Part shown: piece by piece, positions 31,305 through 38,690 of the stretch
How positions within the stretch are numbered: the stretch's first letter is position 1
Layout of the letters: the number at the start of each line of letters is the position of its first letter
NCBI GenBank assembly: GCA_009911065.1
Contig: QXWR01000009.1
Location: 1-64,000, forward strand
Direction: 5' to 3'
Length of the DNA stretch: 64,000 bases
Source: Clostridiaceae bacterium
GTDB taxonomy: Bacteria; Bacillota; Clostridia; Lachnospirales; Lachnospiraceae
Program-made: the position numbers and the translations under genes
Notes under the pieces: model-generated
Databases searched by the model: none
The model's input: only the letters and a program-made list of their open reading frames with translations
Told to the model about the DNA's origin: nothing

Positions 31305-31460
31305 CTACCAGATCTCTGGCCAATCCTCCGGCTTTTGGTACATTCCATCCCCCTCTTTTATGTCAAAGGTCTCATAAAACTCATCTATGGCAGAAAGGAC
31401 CTCATTGACGCGGTTTTTTCCTGGAGAATGAACATCCACAGCCAGACTTCTTGATCCATC
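31305..31460 (-). pseudogene. C-terminal remnant of an M13 (PepO/neprilysin) metallopeptidase
   Basis: The last roughly 51 residues of this frame (VDVHSPGKNRVNEVLSAID, then EFYETFDIKEGDGMY and PEDWPEIW) match the conserved C-terminal tail of M13 zinc peptidases, which end in EGD-M-PEDR-xIW patterns. The rest of the protein, normally about 630-700 residues with an HExxH site, is absent: the threonine aldolase stop lies directly upstream. The usual Arg before the final W is changed (DWPEIW). This looks like a deletion scar, not a gene. Confidence 0.65.
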
Positions 31461-31462
31461 GG

Positions 31463-32500
31463 TTAGGAAATCCCTTTCCTTACAGCTTCCAAAAATGCCC
31501 CAACCTCTTCTTTCTTGGTTCCCCATCCTGTTACCAAACGAACTGGAACTTTTCCGCCGCTTTCCGGCGCCCACCGGTGAAAAAAGAAATCCTCTTCTAG
31601 TTTTTCCACCATGGAAACCGGAAAAATGGGGAATACCTGATTGGTCACAGAATTGCTGTAAAATTCGATTCCCATTTGGGAAAGGCCGTTTCTTAACAAT
31701 TCCGCCATTTCATTGGCATGAGCCGCAATCTGTAAATAGACACAATCCTTCCCCCCTTCTAACAGGGCCTCAAACTGCACTCCAATCAGCCGTCCTTTTG
31801 CTAAAAGCCCGCCCTGGCGTTTCATCATCCAGCGGAAATGGTCACTCTGTTCCGGATTCCGGATGATTAGAGCCTCCCCAAAAAGAGCGCCGTTTTTGGT
31901 GCCCCCAATATAAAATCCATCGCACAGCTGCGCCAGTTCCTCAATGGAAAGATCATTGTCTTTGCATGTCAGGGCAGCTCCCAGTCTTGCCCCGTCCACA
32001 TAAAGAATCATTCCCCGCTCTTTGCATTTCTCCCTCAAAGCAATCATCTCCGACCTGCTGTAAATCGTACCGATCTCTGTGGGCTGAGAAATATATGCCA
32101 TTCTTGGAAGGAGCGTGTGTTCATCCTCATATTCTTTCCACGCCTCATCAATCTGCTTTGGCGTCAGCTTTCCATTTTCCCCGTCCATGGCTGTAATCCG
32201 GTGTCCTGTAGCTTCCACAGCCCCGGTTTCGTGAGAATAGATATGGCCGCTTCGAACAGAGACCACCGACTCATAAGGTTTTAAGCTTGCCGCGATAAAA
32301 GTCAAATTGCACGGAGTCCCGCCAACCATCATATATACCTGACAGTCCCTGTCCCCAATCCACTCCTGAATCATCTTTGCCCCATTGGCACAGTGTTCAT
32401 CCAGACCGTATCCATCTGTGTGCTCCAAATTGGTCCTCACCAACGCATCCATCACCTTTGGATGGGCTCCCTGACTATAGTCGGAACGAAAATAAATCAT
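31463..32500 (-). CDS. ltaE: low-specificity L-threonine aldolase-like, PLP-dependent
   Basis: Cleaves threonine or allo-threonine to glycine and acetaldehyde, or a related beta-hydroxy amino acid. The PLP lysine is in GGTKNGALFGE near residue 203; YVDGARLG near 172 holds the Asp that binds the pyridine ring, and HETGAVEATGH near 88 is also conserved. At 345 residues it is normal. AAGGAGG precedes the start by 10 nt. The last codons abut an M13 peptidase remnant, so its downstream context has been rearranged. Confidence 0.85.
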   Translation of the reverse strand: MIYFRSDYSQGAHPKVMDALVRTNLEHTDGYGLDEHCANGAKMIQEWIGDRDCQVYMMVGGTPCNLTFIAASLKPYESVVSVRSGHIYSHETGAVEATGHRITAMDGENGKLTPKQIDEAWKEYEDEHTLLPRMAYISQPTEIGTIYSRSEMIALREKCKERGMILYVDGARLGAALTCKDNDLSIEELAQLCDGFYIGGTKNGALFGEALIIRNPEQSDHFRWMMKRQGGLLAKGRLIGVQFEALLEGGKDCVYLQIAAHANEMAELLRNGLSQMGIEFYSNSVTNQVFPIFPVSMVEKLEEDFFFHRWAPESGGKVPVRLVTGWGTKKEEVGAFLEAVRKGIS

Positions 32501-32625
32501 GTATTCTACCTCCTTTTCCTCTCATCCAATCTTTCCAAGTATACCATAACGGTCTTTATTTTCCAACATAAACATCCAGACCAAGGACATTCCGTTGAGG
32601 GATGGTTGGTGTACTAACCAAGACA

Positions 32626-32922
32626 TTAATCTCTCTTTTGAACCGTCACAAAAACCTGATCCCCTGGCTGCTTTCCAATACGAGAGCGAATTTCTTTACG
32701 CACCCCTATCAGATAGCATATACTCCCGTCCCCATTCTTTACTCCCATATTGACAATGCTGCCATCATACGGTTCCCCGTCAAAGGTGGCATGTACCTTT
32801 ACCCGTCCCTGTCCAAACTCTTTTCGAATATCATAAGGAAAAATAACATAAGCGCCCCCTGTCTCTCCCGCTTTATAAATCAGAGATTCATACTCATACA
32901 CTTTGCTTTCCATTTCCTGCAC
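32626..32922 (-). CDS. DUF1905 domain protein
   Basis: A 98-residue beta-rich protein. VHATFDGEPYDGSIVNMG followed by YLIGVRKEIRSRIGKQPGD and VFVTVQK is the DUF1905 signature, a small barrel of unknown function often found beside or fused to YdeI-like domains. The start is uncertain: a GTG at 32922 and an ATG at 32913 are both possible and neither has a strong ribosome-binding site. It stands alone between the aldolase and a YhcH gene. Confidence 0.75.
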   Translation of the reverse strand: MQEMESKVYEYESLIYKAGETGGAYVIFPYDIRKEFGQGRVKVHATFDGEPYDGSIVNMGVKNGDGSICYLIGVRKEIRSRIGKQPGDQVFVTVQKRD

Positions 32923-32994
32923 CCATCCAATCTGTTTTCTTACAGTATGCCATAATTCTTTTTCTTTATGTTACACCGGCTCGTAAAGGCAAAG

Positions 32995-33022
32995 AAAAAA
33001 GAGTATTAAAATACTCTTTTTT
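32995..33022. terminator. two-way terminator
   Basis: GAGTAT/ATACTC around TTAA, flanked by A6 on the left and T6 on the right, so it can terminate on both strands. It ends the YhcH gene at 33056 on the minus strand. Confidence 0.7.
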
Positions 33023-33055
33023 CTTTGCTGCCATCTACACATCTGTAAAGAACAA

Positions 33056-33508
33056 TTACACAGCCACTTTCACTACCACCTTTTTCACTGCTTCTGGACC
33101 GTCTGCCTGACATCTGGGCTTGTGGGCATCTTCCGGAGCCACCACAATCAAATCTCCCTCCTGCAGCAATACCGTCCCGCAAAGAGCCGGCTCCTCATAA
33201 AAGATCAGATCGCTTTCTTCTATCCTCTCCTTCACCACCAGACCGTCCCGCTTACAATATCCAAACTGCTCTTTGCCAGACACCATATACTGAATGTCAA
33301 AAAACTTCTCGTGGGTCTCAAAAGAACCTTCCTCCGGCCGAATGGTGGTATATTCCTGAATGTTCGCCACCACAGTATCTCCCACAATGGGATAGCTTCC
33401 CACAGAAAGCGCCCCAATGTCCGTCTCTTCCAGCCACTTGTAAGCAGCCAAGAACTTATCCTCCAGATAATTATACTTCTTTGCGATTGAAATATTTGAG
33501 AAAAACAT
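33056..33508 (-). CDS. YhcH/YjgK/YiaL family protein, copy A
   Basis: A 150-residue cupin-like beta barrel. The family (DUF386, beta-galactosidase beta-subunit-like) is linked to sugar-acid or sialic-acid handling, possibly as an anomerase. Hallmarks are FETHEKFFDIQYMVSGKE near residue 63, FYEEP, and VAPEDAHKPRCQ near 130. The start at 33508 follows GGAGGAG; an upstream extension to 33724 is AT-rich promoter DNA. It is divergent from a paralogue (33723). No nan genes are nearby. Confidence 0.85.
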   Translation of the reverse strand: MFFSNISIAKKYNYLEDKFLAAYKWLEETDIGALSVGSYPIVGDTVVANIQEYTTIRPEEGSFETHEKFFDIQYMVSGKEQFGYCKRDGLVVKERIEESDLIFYEEPALCGTVLLQEGDLIVVAPEDAHKPRCQADGPEAVKKVVVKVAV

Positions 33509-33722
33509 CCCTATCTCCTCCTTTTCTTCCAGAACGGTCCCATATTGGTTATGTATATACAAAATAACATAATAAAATCCTATTTGCAACCGTTTTTTTG
33601 TCATTTTCCCCATTTTGATTTTTCTTTCACCTTTTTCAAATAAAATATAGTATAATAATCTATATTCTTTCAATGGAAATGCTTTGCTGTTTTGTACAAG
33701 AAAAAAGAAAAGGAGAATCCTC

Positions 33723-34223
33723 ATGTTTTACGGAAATGTAAACAATGCAAACATTGACCAGCAGATCGCGCTTCTTCCAAAAGCGCTCCAAAGTGCGGTT
33801 CGTTTCTTAAAGGAAACGGACTTAATCTCCCATGAACCAGGGAAATTTGACCTTGAGCTGGATGGAGTTCCCATGGTTTTACAAGTTTTAGACCTGACCA
33901 CCGCTCCAAGACAGACCCTCCGTCCGGAGATTCACCGGAAAAATATTGACGTCCAGTTTCTGGCTTTTGGGGGTCCTGAGATGGCTGGATATTACAGTGA
34001 TGACGGCAGCAATCTCATTGACGAAGACCTTCTTGACAGCCCGCGGGATATTCTGTTTTATCACAATAATCCCGCCGCCCCAGAAGGAGTCATTTACATG
34101 ACTCCCGGTGTCTTTGCGGTCTATTTTCCATGGGATGTGCATATTCCTGCCATTCAGGCAAAGGACGCCCCTGCCCCCATTCGGAAAATTGTCATTAAAG
34201 TTCCCCTGGATGCCTGCCTGTAA
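33723..34223 (+). CDS. YhcH/YjgK/YiaL family protein, copy B
   Basis: A 166-residue paralogue of the divergent gene at 33508. RPEIHRKNIDVQFLAFGGPE and TPGVFAVYFPWDVHIPAI match the same positions as in copy A but differ strongly: the central His-Glu pair is replaced by IHRKNIDVQ, and the usual EDAH becomes WDVH. AAAGGAG precedes the start. The two share the intergenic DNA at 33509-33722, which is AT-rich and suits divergent promoters. The pair probably arose by duplication and inversion or by separate acquisition. Confidence 0.82.
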   Translation: MFYGNVNNANIDQQIALLPKALQSAVRFLKETDLISHEPGKFDLELDGVPMVLQVLDLTTAPRQTLRPEIHRKNIDVQFLAFGGPEMAGYYSDDGSNLIDEDLLDSPRDILFYHNNPAAPEGVIYMTPGVFAVYFPWDVHIPAIQAKDAPAPIRKIVIKVPLDACL

Positions 34224-34257
34224 AGAAAAGACCGTTTGAATATTGCTTTTTCGGCAA

Positions 34258-34303
34258 ACTCCATCCAGACAGAAATAAAAGCCGTGAACTGTCTGGATGG
34301 AGT
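34258..34303. terminator. stem-loop between convergent genes
   Basis: A perfect 15-bp stem, ACTCCATCCAGACAG (34258-34272) with CTGTCTGGATGGAGT (34289-34303), and a 16-nt loop. T-tracts are poor on both strands, but its position between two gene ends suggests termination. Confidence 0.5.
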
Positions 34304-34304
34304 A

Positions 34305-35576
34305 CTAGGACTGCTCTTTATTTTCAAATACTTGATACTGCTTTTTCGGTCCGCCGCACACAGGACATCTCTCCAAAGCAGACTCCCCAGCCATTACATA
34401 TCCGCAGATGGGACATACATAGATGGTTTCTTCCTTAAAATCTTCCATATGAGAGGCATTCCGAAGAAGCCTGGAATGTTCCCGCTCTGCTGCACCAGCC
34501 CCCTTATATGCCTGTTCTGCCAGGGGACTATTCTGTTCTTTTGCATATTCCGCCAGCATTTTATAAAAATATTCGTGTTCAAATTCTTCTCCCGGCACAT
34601 AGGTTTCCACCGTCTCTGCAAAAGAACCAGGACGCTCCAAAACCGAATAGAAATTTCGTGCATGGAAATATTCCGACGCAGCTAGAGCCTGAAACAGATT
34701 GGCAATCCGGTTTGCCCCTCTCCTTTTTGCCCGGTCTGCAAACATCAGATATTTAAAATGTGCCAGCAGCTCTCCTTCCACGGTCTCCCAAAGCTTCTCT
34801 TTTAAAATTTTATTTTCCCCTTCCCGGCCATAACAATCTTCCGAAAGATCTGCAATCTGGTAATGGACACGATTGTCTTTCCCATAAAAATGAACCACAT
34901 GATGTTCCACATCCCAGGCGCGTATCTCTTTTGACACATCCTCAATCATAGCTCCTCCGCCGCCTGTACAAATCAGAGGAATCCCATCTACCTGGTCCTC
35001 AAACCGGGAATGAACATGACCGCAAAGAAGATATTTCACTTTTTCCTTCCATGGCCCGTAAGCCTCTTTCAGACGGGAAAATTCCTCTTCGGACACACAA
35101 TTTAATATGAAATGATTGGGCACTGGAATATGGAAGGCAATGATTACCTGCTGCACATCCTCTCTGGCCAGCACCTTGGATAAAAGGGCAAGTCCATCCT
35201 CCTCAAAGGTGCGGAAGGCATTGTCAATGACAACCACCGTAAAGTCATCGGTCATAAGGGCATAATTCTTTCGGCCAAAATAATCGGTATAAGCTCCCGT
35301 ATCATGGTTCCCTCTTAGGGAATACACATCATTTCCAGCCAGAGCTTGTGTCATCTCCTGAATCATCTGATAATAATGATTGGTTCCGGCAGGCACTAAA
35401 TCCCCCACGATCAAGGTAATGTCGTCCCTGCTGCTCTCCTCCAAAGCCCCTGCATAGACTTTCATATTATAAGTGCCAAGTCCTTCACATCCCGGATCTC
35501 CAATCACCCCCATGGAATGAACTCCCTCCAGACGAATCACCGCCTCCTCCACTTTTACCACTCTTTTTGTGTTCAT
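34305..35576 (-). CDS. metallophosphoesterase fused to rubrerythrin
   Basis: A 423-residue two-part protein. Residues 1-240 are calcineurin-like: IVGDL near 57, LRGNHDTG near 87, AFHIP near 148 and CGHVHSRF near 186, but the first DxH is GDPGCEG, lacking the His. Residues about 258-423 are rubrerythrin: a ferritin-like diiron domain with ASEYFHA and AEREHSR (ExxH) and GEEFEHE, then a rubredoxin finger CPICG...CPVCG. Rubrerythrin reduces hydrogen peroxide in anaerobes. The fusion suggests a redox- or peroxide-gated phosphoesterase or repair enzyme; this is inference. The frame is continuous, with no sign of a join error. Confidence 0.85.
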   Translation of the reverse strand: MNTKRVVKVEEAVIRLEGVHSMGVIGDPGCEGLGTYNMKVYAGALEESSRDDITLIVGDLVPAGTNHYYQMIQEMTQALAGNDVYSLRGNHDTGAYTDYFGRKNYALMTDDFTVVVIDNAFRTFEEDGLALLSKVLAREDVQQVIIAFHIPVPNHFILNCVSEEEFSRLKEAYGPWKEKVKYLLCGHVHSRFEDQVDGIPLICTGGGGAMIEDVSKEIRAWDVEHHVVHFYGKDNRVHYQIADLSEDCYGREGENKILKEKLWETVEGELLAHFKYLMFADRAKRRGANRIANLFQALAASEYFHARNFYSVLERPGSFAETVETYVPGEEFEHEYFYKMLAEYAKEQNSPLAEQAYKGAGAAEREHSRLLRNASHMEDFKEETIYVCPICGYVMAGESALERCPVCGGPKKQYQVFENKEQS

Positions 35577-35832
35577 TTCTCTAGCCTCCTGTAGTTTTTG
35601 TATCGCCCTGAACTGGTTGTCAATAAATTGCGGTTTTACACCACAGCCAGATTTGTTTGATTCTACAATTATACCAAATTCCAGACATAAAAACGACTAG
35701 ATTTTTTCTAAAATTTTGCGGAAAATTAGTAAAAAATAAGATTGCTTTTTCACAACGAAAAGAGTAAATTATACTTTACTGTTTTGCTGCTCTAAAATCA
35801 CAAAAAGCAGCAATCGAATATGAGGTGAAATT

Positions 35833-37278
35833 ATGACAAATAAAACGGTAAAAGACATGACATCCGGGACTCCTGCAAAACTGATTCTGGAATTTTTTGT
35901 TCCCATGGTTTTTGGGCTTTTGTTTCAGCAGCTCTACAATATGGTGGACACCATCATTGTGGGAAAATATTTAGGCGTCAATGCTCTGGCGGCCGTAGGC
36001 TCCACTGGCTCGGTCAACTTTATGATTATTGGATTCTGCATCGGCGTGTGCAATGGCTTTGCCATCCCTGTGGCCCAAAAATTTGGTGAGAAAAATTTCA
36101 GCCAGCTTCGGAAATTTGCCGCCAACGGCGCATGGCTTTCCCTTGGATTTGCAGTTGTTATGACAACGGTCATATGTATGTTGTGCCGGAATATTCTTCT
36201 GTGGATGAACACTCCAAAAGATATTATTGACTTTGCCTACAGTTACATTTTTGTGATCTTTCTTGGGATTCCTGCTACATATCTATACAATATGGTATCC
36301 GGAATCCTAAGATCCTTGGGAGACAGCAAAACACCTTTGTATTTTCTTGTTATGTCTTCTGTGCTGAATGTGGCTCTGGATTTGTTCACCATCCTTGTGC
36401 TGAAGATGGGTGTGGCAGGTGCTGCCTGGGCTACTGTGATTTCTCAGGCTGTGTCCGGAATATTATGCCTGTTGTATATGGTAAAGCATTTTGAAATCCT
36501 CCATATGACCAAAAAAGAAGCCCTGCCAAACAAAGATATGATGAAAGTGTTGTGTGGATTTGGCATTCCCATGGGGCTTCAGTACTCCATCACTGCCATT
36601 GGAAGCATTATACTTCAGGCTGCAGTCAATGGCCTTGGCTCCATGTCTGTAGCTGCCATGACTGCTGCCTCCCGAATCGGCATGTTCTTCTGCTGTCCCT
36701 TTGATGCCCTTGGTTCCACCATGGCCACCTATGGAGGACAAAACATCGGAGCACGCAAGTTTCACCGCATAGGAGAAGGTTTAAAAGCTGCTGTTTTCAT
36801 GGGTTCTGTGTACTCCTTTTTGGCTCTGGCAGTACTCTTTACTTTTGGCAACACCATTGCCCTGCTGTTTTTGGATTCCGATCAGGTGCAGATTCTTAGC
36901 CAGGTAAAACAATATCTGCTGATCACCAGCTCCTTTTTCATACCTTTGGTGCTGGTCAATGTTGTGCGGTTTTTAATTCAGGGAATGGGATATTCCAAAC
37001 GGGCCATGTTTGCAGGGGTATGTGAAATGGCGGCCCGGGCTGCGGTTGGTTTTCTGCTAGTGCCGCGCTTTGGCTTTCTGGCCGCATGTTTTGCCAGTCC
37101 CAGCGCCTGGATTGCAGCCGATTTGTTTTTGATTCCCTCCTACCTTTCGATTATGAGAAAGTTATCCAGGGATGAGTCTGGCGCTGGCACTGGCGCTCCG
37201 GCTGCCAGCAATTTGTTAAATCCAACAGAAAAACAGCCTTCCAAGCGGGTCTTATTCTTTGGAAAGCTGCATGCTTAG
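35833..37278 (+). CDS. MATE family efflux transporter
   Basis: A 481-residue membrane exporter with twelve predicted helices. It starts KDMTSGTPAKLILEFFVPM and has LYNMVDTIIVGKYLG near residue 35 and a matching second half near 245 (GIPMGLQYSITAIGSIILQ). This branch differs from the MATE gene at 3421 and resembles the DinF/NorM-like group common in clostridia. GAGGTG lies before the ATG. The C-terminal 30 residues (AGTGAPAASNLLNPTEKQ) are a non-conserved hydrophilic tail. The substrate is unknown. Confidence 0.9.
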   Translation: MTNKTVKDMTSGTPAKLILEFFVPMVFGLLFQQLYNMVDTIIVGKYLGVNALAAVGSTGSVNFMIIGFCIGVCNGFAIPVAQKFGEKNFSQLRKFAANGAWLSLGFAVVMTTVICMLCRNILLWMNTPKDIIDFAYSYIFVIFLGIPATYLYNMVSGILRSLGDSKTPLYFLVMSSVLNVALDLFTILVLKMGVAGAAWATVISQAVSGILCLLYMVKHFEILHMTKKEALPNKDMMKVLCGFGIPMGLQYSITAIGSIILQAAVNGLGSMSVAAMTAASRIGMFFCCPFDALGSTMATYGGQNIGARKFHRIGEGLKAAVFMGSVYSFLALAVLFTFGNTIALLFLDSDQVQILSQVKQYLLITSSFFIPLVLVNVVRFLIQGMGYSKRAMFAGVCEMAARAAVGFLLVPRFGFLAACFASPSAWIAADLFLIPSYLSIMRKLSRDESGAGTGAPAASNLLNPTEKQPSKRVLFFGKLHA

Positions 37279-37317
37279 GGGCGTCTGATACGCCTATCGC
37301 CATGATTTATTTACCAT

Positions 37318-37350
37318 TGGGCGGTGACATTGTTGCCGCCCATTCTTTTA
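37318..37350 (+). terminator. terminator after the MATE gene
   Basis: TGGGCGG (37318-37324) pairs with CCGCCCA (37336-37342), followed by TTCTTTTA. Confidence 0.7.
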
Positions 37351-37373
37351 TCCTTCTCTCTTCTGCCGCCACA

Positions 37374-38687
37374 CTACTTGATCGATTCCTCCTGAAGCCT
37401 GTCAAACTCGGCCATACATGCTTCCACACTGGACCCTTCCATCAGTTTCCGGACAATCAGACAGGTGTTTCCCCACTGCTCTACCTTAATCCCTGCATTG
37501 GAAGCCAGCACATACACATTCTCCTTCACTCTGTCACTTAAAGGCTTGAGGGCAGGAACATACTCCACCTCCACATTTTTTGACGGGGAAATCACCTGAT
37601 TGGTCTTTGCATAAATCTCCAAAGATTCATCGGAAGTGATTGCATTTAAAACAGCTTTGGCATCTTCCAAATGTTCTGCCTCTGCGCCAATGCCGTATCC
37701 GGTCATGGACACCACTGGCATTGGACCCCTGCTGCTGGGAAATCCAATCACCTGCATTTCAAAATCCGGATTTCCATAAGCAGTATCTGTGTTGGCAGCT
37801 CCCCAATATGCCATTACAATGGGAGTTTTCTGAGCCAGAAAATCTGGTCCTTCTCCCTCAATGGCTTCATAAGTCAAAGCGGTCTTGGCATCCACATACC
37901 CCAAATCGATCATCTCTTTTAAGAACGTAAATCCAGGCCGCATATAATCACTTATCTTTTTCTCTCCCTTATTTAAAGCTTCTATCTCCTCTTGGGTATT
38001 GCCGCCATTGTATAAATCGGCAAAACCATAGGCAAAGACAAAGGTTTCCAGCCACCATCGATTGGCGCCGATGGGCGTCTCAATCCCATTTTCCTTAAAT
38101 ACCCTGCAGCATTCCAGCAGATCTTCCGGTTTCTTGGGCAAAGGCAGATTATATTGATCAAACATGTCTTTGTTGACGAACAGTCCATAAACTACAATCT
38201 CCTGTGGAATACCAACCAGCTTTCCATCTACGGTATTGGCAGCTTTTACCACATCCCGCAGATTCTTCGCACTGTCCAGTTCGGACAAGTCCAGAAGCTT
38301 CCCCTCCTCCCCCAGCTTTTGAAGAGTATCCGGATTCATCAAATACAAATCGTCCATGTTGTGTCTGGCCCGGTTCAGAAGAACTTCATCATACGTTTTA
38401 TCTTTATAATTATCCGCTGTGTAGGTCTCATACTCCACTGTCAGTCCCAGTTCCTTCTCTGCATTTCCAACCGTTATATCCACTGCAGTCCTTGCCACAT
38501 TATCTGCGTTGGGATCGGTTTTTTCCATTGGCACAAACAGGCTTACTACTTTTTTCGTCTCCTCTTTCTCCGGTATCAGATTTGTGGGAGATGGCTCTGC
38601 CTTACAGGCAGTCACAGCAAACACCGCTGCTGCCGTCATCCCCACAACCTGCCATTTTTTCAGGTTACGATTTCGGTTTTGCTTCAT
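37374..38687 (-). CDS. ABC-type extracellular solute-binding lipoprotein (family 1), orphan
   Basis: A 437-residue sugar-type solute-binding protein tethered as a lipoprotein: basic start, hydrophobic stretch VVGMTAAAVFAVTAC with the lipid Cys near 28. LVGIPQEIVVYGLFVNKDMF, DLLECCRVFKENGIETPIGA and KTPIVMAYWGAANT are typical of carbohydrate-binding ABC components. No permease or ATPase gene is near. Instead it starts 3 bp after the hybrid sensor kinase stop in the same direction, so it probably delivers ligand information to that kinase rather than to a transporter. AAAGGA precedes the ATG by 8 nt. Confidence 0.85.
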   Translation of the reverse strand: MKQNRNRNLKKWQVVGMTAAAVFAVTACKAEPSPTNLIPEKEETKKVVSLFVPMEKTDPNADNVARTAVDITVGNAEKELGLTVEYETYTADNYKDKTYDEVLLNRARHNMDDLYLMNPDTLQKLGEEGKLLDLSELDSAKNLRDVVKAANTVDGKLVGIPQEIVVYGLFVNKDMFDQYNLPLPKKPEDLLECCRVFKENGIETPIGANRWWLETFVFAYGFADLYNGGNTQEEIEALNKGEKKISDYMRPGFTFLKEMIDLGYVDAKTALTYEAIEGEGPDFLAQKTPIVMAYWGAANTDTAYGNPDFEMQVIGFPSSRGPMPVVSMTGYGIGAEAEHLEDAKAVLNAITSDESLEIYAKTNQVISPSKNVEVEYVPALKPLSDRVKENVYVLASNAGIKVEQWGNTCLIVRKLMEGSSVEACMAEFDRLQEESIK

Positions 38688-38690
38688 GCT

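Noticed and set aside
31305-31574. intact 89-residue protein gene
   Set aside because: The first third is a shadow frame within the aldolase and only the end has homology, to the tail of a much longer peptidase.
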